NCBI GenBank assembly: GCA_016719575.1
Contig: JADJYV010000013.1
Span: 372,001-436,000 of the forward strand
Direction of reading: 5' to 3'
Source of the DNA: Pseudobdellovibrionaceae bacterium
GTDB lineage: Bacteria; Bdellovibrionota; Bdellovibrionia; Bdellovibrionales; Bdellovibrionaceae
Length of the DNA: 64,000 nucleotides
Position 1 is the stretch's first letter, and every line of letters begins with the position of its first letter. The notes beneath the pieces were generated by a model that was given only the letters and a program-made list of their open reading frames with translations, searched no databases and was not told the DNA's origin. The position numbers were made by a program, and so were the translations under genes. Below are positions 51,116 through 59,571 of the stretch, piece by piece.

Positions 51116-52150
51116 ATGTCTGCATCTCAATTGCGTTTTGTCTTGTTTTTTGGATGTATACTTTTCGTGATGATAGGCAAGGCAGAGTTGCCGACGGTCC
51201 CGCCCAAATTTTTAGATCGAGAGCTGCGAATTCAAGCTCCCCAAGACAAGAGATTTCCTGTTTTTTTGATCGAAAATACAGAATTTGTTCGCGCAAAACA
51301 TATTGAACGGAAAGCTTGTCATCAAACCCAGCCGTCATCAAAATTGAAACTTTTTGCAGCTAGCGAAGAGATGAACTCGATTGAAGAATTTGTCGAAGCG
51401 CCCATTTCTACTCTCGATTTAGAAGAAATGGAAAAACGAGGGCTCAAAAAAGGTGATGTGGCGAGAGCGCCTTGGTCTGGCGATTATTGGCCTTATTCGA
51501 GTGGATTATTAGGCGTTCGATATATGGACGTTGATTTTGTTGTCTTAGAAGACTGGCACTCTCGGTTCGAGTATATTTCCAAATTTCCGGTGAGTACTGT
51601 GCTGGAAAAAAATGGTCAAAGTAGCGTGGGTTTTTTGAGTCCTTCTGAAAAGTATGACCTCATTGTCGGCGATTTGAATTTTGCTTTAACTCAATCCATG
51701 TGGGCTCAAGGCAAAGAATATTACGATATTGATGGCAAGGTGGAGGAATGGATGGGACTTTGCCATGGCTGGGCCCCTGCCTCGATTGTCGAGCCGCGTC
51801 CTGTGAGAATTGTCGAGGTGATGTCACCTGATCAAAAGTGGAAGGTGGTCTTTAATCCTTCCGAAATAAAAGGTCTAGTCAGCTACAACTGGGCGACAAA
51901 TCGTTATGCGTCGACATTTCTTGGAAGTCGTTGCTATGAAAAAAATCCGAAACGGGATAAAAACGGACGGGTATTAAATCCGGATTGCTTTGATTTGAAT
52001 CCAGCCTCCTGGCATCTTGCGGTTGTAAACATGGTTGGCGAACAAAAAGGTCTTTTGTACTCGATTCGACTTACGATTATGAAGTATGGAATCAACCGAT
52101 CGTTGGTTATAGTTATGCTTATTTTAATCCGAAGACAAGAAAGCCCGTAG
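51116..52150 (+). CDS. transglutaminase-elicitor-like secreted protein, N-terminal part (frameshifted)
   Basis: The ATG at 51116 follows CAAGGAGGG and gives a signal-like segment (FVLFFGCILFVMIGKA). The body has APWSGDYWPYSSGLLGVRY, SPSEKYDLIVGDLNF, QGKEYYDIDGKVEEWMGLCH GWAP and DCFDLNPASWHLAVVN, the features of the transglutaminase elicitor family (PF16683, by memory) known from oomycetes and some bacteria. The Cys in GLCHGWAP is the probable catalytic nucleophile. The frame fails at EQKGLLYS near 52050; adding one A to the A5 run there restores EQKRSFVLDSTYDYEVWNQP. Confidence 0.8.
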   Translation: MSASQLRFVLFFGCILFVMIGKAELPTVPPKFLDRELRIQAPQDKRFPVFLIENTEFVRAKHIERKACHQTQPSSKLKLFAASEEMNSIEEFVEAPISTLDLEEMEKRGLKKGDVARAPWSGDYWPYSSGLLGVRYMDVDFVVLEDWHSRFEYISKFPVSTVLEKNGQSSVGFLSPSEKYDLIVGDLNFALTQSMWAQGKEYYDIDGKVEEWMGLCHGWAPASIVEPRPVRIVEVMSPDQKWKVVFNPSEIKGLVSYNWATNRYASTFLGSRCYEKNPKRDKNGRVLNPDCFDLNPASWHLAVVNMVGEQKGLLYSIRLTIMKYGINRSLVIVMLILIRRQESP

Positions 52151-52167
52151 ATTCATTAAATAAAGCA

Positions 52168-52595
52168 TTGGTTGGCGTGGAAGATTTTAAGGGAGATTTT
52201 TTCGAGAAATTCCGTTCTCCAGAAGCAAAGAGTTTTGTCGGAATTACCATGCGAGTGGGATATGTTTTAGAGACGAGTGCTGATGGGGAGCCTGATGACT
52301 CTCCCAAGTACGATGCAATTCGATGGGTTGAGTATCGATACGACTTAGAGTTAAATTCCCAAGGCCAGGTGATTGGCGGAGAGTGGTATAGCCAAATTCA
52401 TCCTGATTTTATTTGGACTCCAAAAACGGATCTCGTCCTTCATCCATGCTCGATGCGGCACTAAAGATTAGTGACTGGGTGGGTGGTGCTGCGACTCTTC
52501 CGACTGAGTGGTCTCGTGCGGCTCAGCTGAGTTCACCTCAAGGTGTAATTTTGGACACGGTGACTGGGGCGCTGCTTAAGAAGGCTTCGGAGTGA
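52168..52595 (+). CDS. transglutaminase-elicitor-like protein, C-terminal part (two frames)
   Basis: The segment 52168-52464 continues the restored upstream frame (VGVEDFKGDFFEKFRSPEAK, VGYVLETSADGEPDD, RWVEYRYDLELNSQGQVIGG). It ends early at TPKTDLVLHPCSMRH. Adding one A to the A5 run at ~52425 leads into the last frame, 52413-52595: TPKNGSRPSSMLDAALKISD and the C-terminal TVTGALLKKASE. Thus two single-base losses in A runs explain all three frames of one ~490-residue protein. Confidence 0.7.
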
Positions 52596-52660
52596 AAAAC
52601 ATACTTGAGTCCTCCTTAACGTCGGGATTGACGCCGAGCCCAGCAGCTCCGATGCTGCCA

Positions 52661-53266
52661 TTATTGACTGCAGCACCAGACAGCCAGCGCCCCTTGGGCC
52701 ATCCAGTTGTACGCAGTTCCCTGCTCGCGAATGACATAACCGCTATCGAGGGGGTAGGCTGAAGAAGCGTCGGCAACCCAGCCTAAGTGATTATTGGCGG
52801 CATCATTATTAGAACTACCGTCTGTATTAAGAGAGTCTGACGTTCCATCGGGGCGAGCCGTATTACAAACGGCAGAACCCCGTTCTGCAGCCGTACAGAC
52901 CCACGTACCGCTGGGGCACGCGGCTTGAGCACCGCTCCAGTCGACCATTACAGAACTCAGACCAAAGGAAATGCCGCTGTTTGTGCACAAGCCCGTCCCG
53001 ATACCTGTTGTACCGTACCTTATCGTTCCAGGTCTACCTTGTCCCCACAGTCTATTGTTTCCAGCTGAGTCCGTGGATTTGATTTCCCCCCTCACCTCTA
53101 AGGGAGAGGTTGGAGTTGTAGTTCCTATTCGGTGGCCGCCGGTGGGGTTCATTGGGCCGTGGGTCCAGCAGTGGTTCCCCCGACTATGAAATAAGGGGCG
53201 GGCCCCACAATCGGTGGAGACGGGGCGGGGCGGTCGTCCCGATTCCGACGTTTCCGTTATGGTCAA
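52661..53266 (-). CDS. giant fibre/adhesin: C-terminal tip domain
   Basis: From TPTSPLEVRGEIKSTDSAGN onward this is the fibre C-terminus: a short chaperone-like start (GIGTTTPTSPLEV) and then a Cys-containing tip domain, SSVMVDWSGAQAACPSGTWV followed by CTAAERGSAVCN and ending AVWCCSQ. Such variable tips recognise targets in Bdellovibrio mosaic fibre proteins. The first ~45 residues from the start codon are out of frame; several small indels in G/C runs lie between 53105 and 53245. Gene ends 66 bases from the convergent transglutaminase-like gene. Confidence 0.65.
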   Translation of the reverse strand: MTITETSESGRPPRPVSTDCGARPLFHSRGNHCWTHGPMNPTGGHRIGTTTPTSPLEVRGEIKSTDSAGNNRLWGQGRPGTIRYGTTGIGTGLCTNSGISFGLSSVMVDWSGAQAACPSGTWVCTAAERGSAVCNTARPDGTSDSLNTDGSSNNDAANNHLGWVADASSAYPLDSGYVIREQGTAYNWMAQGALAVWCCSQ

Positions 53267-55082
53267 TTCTCATTCTTTCCGTGCCGCCCACAGTTCCATT
53301 GGCTGTGGTGTGAAATGAAATTGCTGAACCTTGAGCAGAAGCTGAGTGATTTTCTGTCGTATTGAAATAGATACCAGGCCAAGAATTTGGATTAACAGCA
53401 TTTTGGGCTCGAATTGCACCCAATTGATCTCCACTCTGGGGTTGTGTAGGTGCGGCCGATGTTCCGCGAGCTCTCAGAAATTGAATCGCTCCAGAGTTGC
53501 CAGCATTAGCAGAAAAATGCTTAGCTTCGATAAGTGCATCTACTGCGACACCGCTGTTATATCCTGTGATATTTCCAGCGACTTCAAGTTTAGAGCCAGG
53601 AGTTGTTGTCCCTATGCCGACGTTTCCGGAGCTTAGAATTGTCATTTTGGTGCTGTTGTTTGTTTCAAATTCTACACTATTGGCATCGTTTGTTCCAAGG
53701 ACCGCCGTGGCTCCAAAGATATTTCCATTTTGGACAAACGCAGTCGCTGCACCTGCAGGTGTAAATCCGAGAGCTGTCGTGATATCTGAAGAGGTCATCG
53801 AAAGACCTGCGATCACGCGGCCTTTGGCATCAACAGAGACTTTCGCGTAAGATCCTGCAGTCACACCAGATGTTGCAAGAGTCACAACGCCGGCATTTGA
53901 CATCGTCGCATCGCCAGACATAGACACGGCGGTTGCGGCGTTGCCTGAGTTACCCACCCAAATGTTTGCAGAAGTCAGAGAGTTAGACATCTTGCTATTA
54001 AACGTTGACCAGTCGGCAGAAGACAAAGCTCCGCGCTTTGTTGCAGAAGCGGTGGGGATATCAAATGTATGAGCTGAACCTGCAGAGCTGATGCCGATAT
54101 CAGTGCCTGCAGTGCCAAGCACAAAGCTTTGTGTAGCAGTCGATAGACCGTTCAAGGTAGTGATCCCGGTTCCTGCAACGCCCAAAGATTTCACGACGCT
54201 GCCGTCATAGTACTTGATCGTGCCAGTATCGTACCACATTTGTCCTGCTGTTGTGCCATTCGTTGTATTTGCTGAAAGAGTAAAGTACTTGTTGGCCGCC
54301 ATGGTGATGTTACCAGTGTTGGTAATATTGTTTGTGCCCATCGCCAGAGCACCTGCCATAGTGTCGCCAGCTTTGTTTACTGGAGTGTAAGTCAGAGCGG
54401 TGTTGATATCAGCAGCACTTAACGAAGCACTAGCGATCACGCGGCCTTTAGCATCAACAGAAACCTTCGCGTAAGTTCCCGCAGTGACCCCGCTGTTAGC
54501 AAGAGTGACCACACCGGCATTTGACATTGTCGCATCACCAGACATAGACACCGCAGTTGCAGCATTGCCGGAGTTACCAACCCAAATGTTTGCAGAGGTG
54601 AGCGAGTTGGTCATGGCACTAGCCCAAGAAAGAACTCCCGCGCCATTGTTCGAGAGAACTTGTCCCGAAGCCCCTTGTGCTCCTGGGAAAGTCAGAGAGT
54701 AGTTCGTAGTCACAGCAGCCGGCATCAGAGTCAAAGAGCCAGAAGTTGCGCCGTTTAGTTGGTTGCCTTTAGTGACGGCCACACTAGAGCCATCGAGTGC
54801 AAGAATCTTGTTAGCTTGCGCCGTCGTGGTTTTATCAACAGTTACAACACCGGCGTTTGACATTGTCGCATCGCCAGACATAGACACTGCAGTTGCGGCG
54901 TTGCCAGAGTTACCAACCCAAATGTTTGCAGAAGTCAGAGCGTTCGACATTTTGCTATTAAACGTTGACCAGTCAGCAGAAGAAAGAGCTCCGCGTTTCG
55001 TTGCAGAAGCGGTGGGGATATCGAAAGTATGCGCTGAACCCGCAGAGCTGATACCGATATCAGTGCCTGCAGTGCCAAGCAC
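53184..55082 (-). CDS. giant fibre/adhesin: last repeat units and coil-like end
   Basis: This frame carries repeats such as ANIWVGNSGNAATAVSMSGD, DAKGRVIASASLSAADINTA, TYTPVNKAGDTMAGALAMGT and SSADWSTFNSKMSN. Toward its end it changes to NSTKMTILSSGNVGIGTTTP, GSKLEVAGNITGYNSG and MRIDHNGNVGIGTTAP, the common tail-fibre 'GNVGIGTT' motif. The last residues (RLHRLWGPPLIS) are out of frame. Its beginning joins 55060-58194 by a 2-base deletion at ~55100. Confidence 0.75.
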   Translation of the reverse strand: MLGTAGTDIGISSAGSAHTFDIPTASATKRGALSSADWSTFNSKMSNALTSANIWVGNSGNAATAVSMSGDATMSNAGVVTVDKTTTAQANKILALDGSSVAVTKGNQLNGATSGSLTLMPAAVTTNYSLTFPGAQGASGQVLSNNGAGVLSWASAMTNSLTSANIWVGNSGNAATAVSMSGDATMSNAGVVTLANSGVTAGTYAKVSVDAKGRVIASASLSAADINTALTYTPVNKAGDTMAGALAMGTNNITNTGNITMAANKYFTLSANTTNGTTAGQMWYDTGTIKYYDGSVVKSLGVAGTGITTLNGLSTATQSFVLGTAGTDIGISSAGSAHTFDIPTASATKRGALSSADWSTFNSKMSNSLTSANIWVGNSGNAATAVSMSGDATMSNAGVVTLATSGVTAGSYAKVSVDAKGRVIAGLSMTSSDITTALGFTPAGAATAFVQNGNIFGATAVLGTNDANSVEFETNNSTKMTILSSGNVGIGTTTPGSKLEVAGNITGYNSGVAVDALIEAKHFSANAGNSGAIQFLRARGTSAAPTQPQSGDQLGAIRAQNAVNPNSWPGIYFNTTENHSASAQGSAISFHTTANGTVGGTERMRIDHNGNVGIGTTAPPRLHRLWGPPLIS

Positions 55083-58000
55083 AAAGCTTTGTGTAGAAGT
55101 AAAGACCGTTTAGGCTTGTGATGCCTGCGCCTGCAACGCCAAGAGATTTCACGACGCTGCCGTCATAGTACTTGATCGTGCCAGTATCGTACCACATTTG
55201 TCCTGCTGTTGTGCCATTCGTTGTATTTGCTGAAAGAGTAAAGTACTTGTTGGCCGCCATGGTGATGTTACCAGTGTTGGTAATATTGTTTGTGCCCATC
55301 GCCAGAGCACCTGCCATAGTGTCGCCAGCTTTGTTTACTGGAGTGTAAGTCAGAGCGGTGTTGATATCAGCAGCACTTAACGAAGCACTAGCGATCACGC
55401 GGCCTTTAGCATCAACAGAAACTTTCGCGTATGTTCCCGCAGTGACTCCGCTGTTAGCAAGAGTGACCACGCCGGCATTTGACATTGTCGCATCACCAGA
55501 CATCGACACTGCAGTTGCAGCATTGCCGGAGTTACCAACCCAAATGTTTGCAGAGGTGAGTGAGTTGGTCATGGCACTAGCCCAAGAGAGAACTCCTGCG
55601 CCATTGTTCGAGAGAACTTGCCCCGAAGCCCCTTGTGCTCCTGGGAAAGTCAGAGAGTAGTTCGTGGTCACTGCAGCAGGCATCAGAGTCAAAGAGCCAG
55701 AAGTAGCGCCATTCAGTTGGTTGCCCATGGTGGCAGCAACACCGGAACCATCAAGAGCGAGCAATTTATTCGATTGAGCAGTTGTTGTTTTATTAGCAGT
55801 AACCACACCGGCATTAGTGATCGAAGAGATATCACCAGAGAGCGCAACTGCGCCAGCAACGCCAGAAGCGTTACCGACCCAGACCTGAGTAGACGCAAGC
55901 GAATTCGACATTTTACTATTAAACGTTGACCAGTCAGCAGAAGAAAGAGCTCCGCGCTTTGTTGCAGAAGCGGTGGGGATATCGAAAGTATGCGCTGAAC
56001 CTGCAGAGCTGATACCGATATCAGTACCAGCAGTGCCAAGCACAAAGCTTTGAGTTCCAGCAGAGAGACCGTTTAGGCTTGTAATGCCTGCGCCTGCAAC
56101 GCCCAAAGATTTAGTAGTAGAACCATCGTAATACTTGATTGTTCCAGAATCGTACCACATCTGTCCTGCAACCGTGCCGTTGGTAGAGTTTGCAGAAAGA
56201 CCAAGATACTTGTTGGCCGCCATAGTGATATTACCAGTATTGGTGATGTCAAAAGCACCCATTGCAAGAGCGCCCACCATAGTGTCGCCAGCTTTGTTGA
56301 CTGGAGTGTAAGTCAGAGCGGTATTTATATCAGCGGCACTTAACGAAGCACTTGCGATCACTCGGCCTTTAGCATCAACAGAAACTTTCGCGTATGTTCC
56401 CGCAGTGACTCCGCTGTTAGCAAGAGTGACCACACCAGCATTTGACATCGTCGCATCACCAGACATAGACACCGCAGTTGCGGCATTGCCAGAGTTACCC
56501 ACCCAAATGTTTGCAGAGGTGAGTGAGTTGGTCATGGCACTAGCCCAAGAGAGAACTCCTGCGCCATTGTTCGAGAGAACTTGCCCCGAAGCCCCTTGTG
56601 CTCCGGGGAAAGTCAGAGAGTAGTTCGTAGTCACTGCGGCCGGCATCAGAGTCAAAGAGCCAGAAGTAGCGCCATTCAGTTGGTTGCCTTTTGTGACGGC
56701 CACACTAGAGCCATCGAGTGCAAGAATTTTGTTAGCTTGAGCAGTTGTGGTTTTATCAACAGTTACAACACCGGCATTTGATATCGTCGCATCGCCAGAC
56801 ATAGACACCGCGGTTGCGGCGTTGCCCGAGTTACCCACCCAGATATTTGCAGAAGTCAGTGAGTTCGACATTTTGCTATTAAACGTTGACCAGTCAGCAG
56901 AAGAAAGAGCTCCCCGCTTTGTTGCAGAAGCGGTGGGGATATCAAATGTATGCGCTGAACCTGCAGAGCTGATACCGATATCAGTGCCAGCTGTGCCAAG
57001 CACAAAGCTTTGAGTTGCAGTAGAGAGGCCGTTTAGGCTTGTGATGCCAGCTCCTGCAACGCCCAAAGATTTAGTAGTAGAACCATCGTAATACTTGATC
57101 GTTCCAGAGTCATACCACATCTGTCCTGCAACCGTGCCGTTAGTAGAATTTGCAGAAAGACCAAGATACTTGTTGGCCGCCATAGTGATGTTACCAGCGT
57201 TTGTAAGATCATTGCCACCCATTGCCAGAGCACCTACCATAGTGTCGCCAGCTTTGTTCACTGGAGTGTAAGTCAGAGCTGTTGTGATATCTGAAGAGGT
57301 CATTGATAGACCTGCGATCACGCGGCCTTTAGCATCAACAGAAACCTTCGCGTATGTTCCCGCAGTGACTCCGCTGTTAGCAAGAGTGACCACACCGGCA
57401 TTTGACATCGTCGCATCGCCAGACATAGACACTGCAGTTGCGGCGTTACCAGAGTTACCAACCCAAATGTTGGCTGAAGTCAGAGAATTGGTCATGGCAC
57501 TAGCCCAAGAGAGAACTCCTGCGCCATTGTTCGAGAGAACCTGTCCCGAAGCCCCTTGTGCTCCAGGGAAAGTCAGAGAGTAGTTCGTAGTCACAGCAGC
57601 AGACATTAGAGTCAAGGAGCCAGAAGTAGCGCCGTTCAGTTGGTTGCCCTTAGTAACGGCAACACTAGAGCCATCGAGTGCAAGAATTTTGTTAGCCTGA
57701 GCAGTTGTGGTTTTATCAACAGTAACCACACCGGCATTGGATATCGTCGCATCGCCAGACATAGACACGGCAGTTGCGGCGTTGCCCGAGTTACCAACCC
57801 AGATATTGGCTGAAGTCAGTGAGTTCGACATTTTACTATTAAACGTTGACCAGTCGGCAGAAGACAAAGCTCCGCGCTTTGTTGCAGAAGCGGTGGGGAT
57901 ATCAAATGTATGCGCTGAACCTGCAGAGCTGATACCGATATCAGTACCAGCAGTGCCAAGCACAAAGCTTTGAGTTCCAGCAGAGAGACCGTTTAGGCTT

Positions 58001-58194
58001 GTAATGCCAGCTCCTGCAACGCCCAAAGATTTAGTAGTAGAACCATCGTAATACTTGATCGTTCCAGAGTCATACCACATCTGTCCTGCAACTGTGCCGT
58101 TAGTAGAGTTTGCAGAAAGACCAAGATACTTGTTGGCCGCCATAGTGATGTTACCAGCGTTTGTAAGATCATTGCCACCCATTGCCAAGAGCAC
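55060..58194 (-). CDS. giant fibre/adhesin: main intact repeat block (1044 residues)
   Basis: The longest uninterrupted frame contains just over three ~320-residue units. Each unit runs GNITMAANKYLGLSANSTNG, AGQMWYDSGTIKYYDGSTTK, SLGVAGAGITSLNGLSAGTQ, then an ANIWVGNSGNAATAVSMSGD block, the GNQLNGATSGSLTLMPAAVT segment and a second ANIWVGNSG block. There is no Cys or charge-rich core; it is Gly/Ser/Thr/Ala-rich beta structure like trimeric fibre shafts. The correct reading ends at AGITSLNGL (~55108). Confidence 0.8.
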   Translation of the reverse strand: MLLAMGGNDLTNAGNITMAANKYLGLSANSTNGTVAGQMWYDSGTIKYYDGSTTKSLGVAGAGITSLNGLSAGTQSFVLGTAGTDIGISSAGSAHTFDIPTASATKRGALSSADWSTFNSKMSNSLTSANIWVGNSGNAATAVSMSGDATISNAGVVTVDKTTTAQANKILALDGSSVAVTKGNQLNGATSGSLTLMSAAVTTNYSLTFPGAQGASGQVLSNNGAGVLSWASAMTNSLTSANIWVGNSGNAATAVSMSGDATMSNAGVVTLANSGVTAGTYAKVSVDAKGRVIAGLSMTSSDITTALTYTPVNKAGDTMVGALAMGGNDLTNAGNITMAANKYLGLSANSTNGTVAGQMWYDSGTIKYYDGSTTKSLGVAGAGITSLNGLSTATQSFVLGTAGTDIGISSAGSAHTFDIPTASATKRGALSSADWSTFNSKMSNSLTSANIWVGNSGNAATAVSMSGDATISNAGVVTVDKTTTAQANKILALDGSSVAVTKGNQLNGATSGSLTLMPAAVTTNYSLTFPGAQGASGQVLSNNGAGVLSWASAMTNSLTSANIWVGNSGNAATAVSMSGDATMSNAGVVTLANSGVTAGTYAKVSVDAKGRVIASASLSAADINTALTYTPVNKAGDTMVGALAMGAFDITNTGNITMAANKYLGLSANSTNGTVAGQMWYDSGTIKYYDGSTTKSLGVAGAGITSLNGLSAGTQSFVLGTAGTDIGISSAGSAHTFDIPTASATKRGALSSADWSTFNSKMSNSLASTQVWVGNASGVAGAVALSGDISSITNAGVVTANKTTTAQSNKLLALDGSGVAATMGNQLNGATSGSLTLMPAAVTTNYSLTFPGAQGASGQVLSNNGAGVLSWASAMTNSLTSANIWVGNSGNAATAVSMSGDATMSNAGVVTLANSGVTAGTYAKVSVDAKGRVIASASLSAADINTALTYTPVNKAGDTMAGALAMGTNNITNTGNITMAANKYFTLSANTTNGTTAGQMWYDTGTIKYYDGSVVKSLGVAGAGITSLNGLYFYTKLCAWHCRH

Positions 58195-58477
58195 CCACCA
58201 TAGTGTCGCCAGCTTTGTTCACTGGAGTGTAAGTCAGAGCTGTTGTGATATCTGAAGCAGTCATTGATAGACCTGCGATCACGCGGCCTTTAGCATCAAC
58301 AGAAACCTTCGCGTATGTTCCCGCAGTGACTCCGCTGTTAGCAAGAGTGACCACGCCGGCATTTGACATCGTCGCATCACCAGACATAGACACCGCAGTT
58401 GCAGCGTTACCAGAGTTACCAACCCAGATATTGGCTGAAGTCAGAGAGTTGGTCATGGCCGTCGCCCAAGAGAGCAC
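58169..58477 (-). CDS. giant fibre/adhesin: repeat fragment
   Basis: This frame holds LSWATAMTNSLTSANIWVGN through PVNKAGDTMVGAL, which is part of one shaft unit. It ends with GNGWQ after an extra A (GCCAAGAGC instead of GCCAGAGC in other copies at ~58187), which shifts the reading into the 55060-58194 frame. Confidence 0.65.
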   Translation of the reverse strand: MLSWATAMTNSLTSANIWVGNSGNAATAVSMSGDATMSNAGVVTLANSGVTAGTYAKVSVDAKGRVIAGLSMTASDITTALTYTPVNKAGDTMVGALGNGWQ

Positions 58478-59291
58478 TCCTGCGCCATTGTTCGAAAGAA
58501 CCTGTCCCGAAGCCCCTTGTGCTCCAGGGAAAGTCAGGGGAGTAGTTCGTAGTCACTGCGGCCGGCATCAGAGTCAAAGAGCCAGAAGTAGCGCCGTTCA
58601 GTTGGTTGCCCTTAGTAACGGCAACACTTGAGCCATCGAGTGCAAGAATTTTGTTAGCCTGAGCCGTCGTTGTTTTATCAACAGTGACCACACCGGCATT
58701 TGATATCGTCGCATCGCCAGACATAGACACGGCAGTTGCGGCGTTGCCCGAGTTACCAACCCAAATGTTTGCAGAAGTCAGAGAGTTCGACATTTTGCTA
58801 TTAAACGTTGACCAGTCAGCAGAAGACAAAGCTCCGCGCTTTGTTGCAGAAGCGGTGGGGATATCAAATGTATGCGCTGAACCTGCAGAGCTGATACCGA
58901 TATCAGTGCCAGCAGTGCCAAGCACAAAGCTCTGAGTTCCAGCAGAGAGACCGTTTAGGCTTGTGATGCCAGCTCCTGCAACGCCCAAAGACTTAGTAGT
59001 AGAACCATCGTAGTATTTGATTGTTCCCGCATCGTACCACATCTGTCCTGCAACCGTGCCGTTAGTAGAGTTTGCAGAAAGACCAAGATACTTGTTGGCC
59101 GCCATGGTGATGTTACCAGAGTTGGTAAGATCAAAAGCACCCATCGCGAGCGCACCCACCATAGTGTCGCCAGCTTTGTTCACCGGAGTGTAAGTCAGAG
59201 CCGTGTTGATATCTGAAGCGGTCATTGATAGACCTGCGATCACGCGGCCTTTAGCATCAACAGAGACCTTCGCGTATGTCCCCGCAGTCAC
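58416..59291 (-). CDS. giant fibre/adhesin: repeat fragment
   Basis: This frame has about 265 correct residues, from GTYAKVSVDAKGRVIAGLSM to MPAAVTTNYS. It then reads PDFPWSTRGFGTGSF because of an inserted G (CAGGGGAGTAG versus CAGAGAGTAG in other copies at ~58537). It is one shaft unit. Confidence 0.65.
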   Translation of the reverse strand: MTAGTYAKVSVDAKGRVIAGLSMTASDINTALTYTPVNKAGDTMVGALAMGAFDLTNSGNITMAANKYLGLSANSTNGTVAGQMWYDAGTIKYYDGSTTKSLGVAGAGITSLNGLSAGTQSFVLGTAGTDIGISSAGSAHTFDIPTASATKRGALSSADWSTFNSKMSNSLTSANIWVGNSGNAATAVSMSGDATISNAGVVTVDKTTTAQANKILALDGSSVAVTKGNQLNGATSGSLTLMPAAVTTNYSPDFPWSTRGFGTGSFEQWRRSALLGDGHDQLSDFSQYLGW

Positions 59292-59571
59292 TCCGCTGTT
59301 GCAAGAGTGACCACACCAGCATTTGACATCGTCGCATCGCCAGACATCGACACCGCGGTTGCGGCATTGCCAGAGTTACCAACCCAGATGTTTGCAGAGG
59401 TGAGGAGTTGGTCATGGCCGTCGCCCAAGAAAGAACTCCAGAGCCATTGTTCGAAAGAACTTGTCCCGTAGCCCCTTGTGCACCTGGGAAAGTCAGAGAG
59501 TAGTTCGTGGTCACAGCAGCAGGCATCAGAGTCAAAGAGCCAGAAGTAGCGCCGTTAAGTTGGTTGCCCAT
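59257..59571 (-). CDS. giant fibre/adhesin: repeat fragment
   Basis: The correct part is GNQLNGATSGSLTLMPAAVT to LSWATAMTNS. A missing base at ~59404 (GTGAGGAGTTGG versus GTGAGTGAGTTGG elsewhere) then shifts the frame, and another base is missing at ~59300 (GTTGCAAG versus GTTAGCAAG). Confidence 0.6.
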   Translation of the reverse strand: MGNQLNGATSGSLTLMPAAVTTNYSLTFPGAQGATGQVLSNNGSGVLSWATAMTNSSPLQTSGLVTLAMPQPRCRCLAMRRCQMLVWSLLQQRSDCGDIREGLC

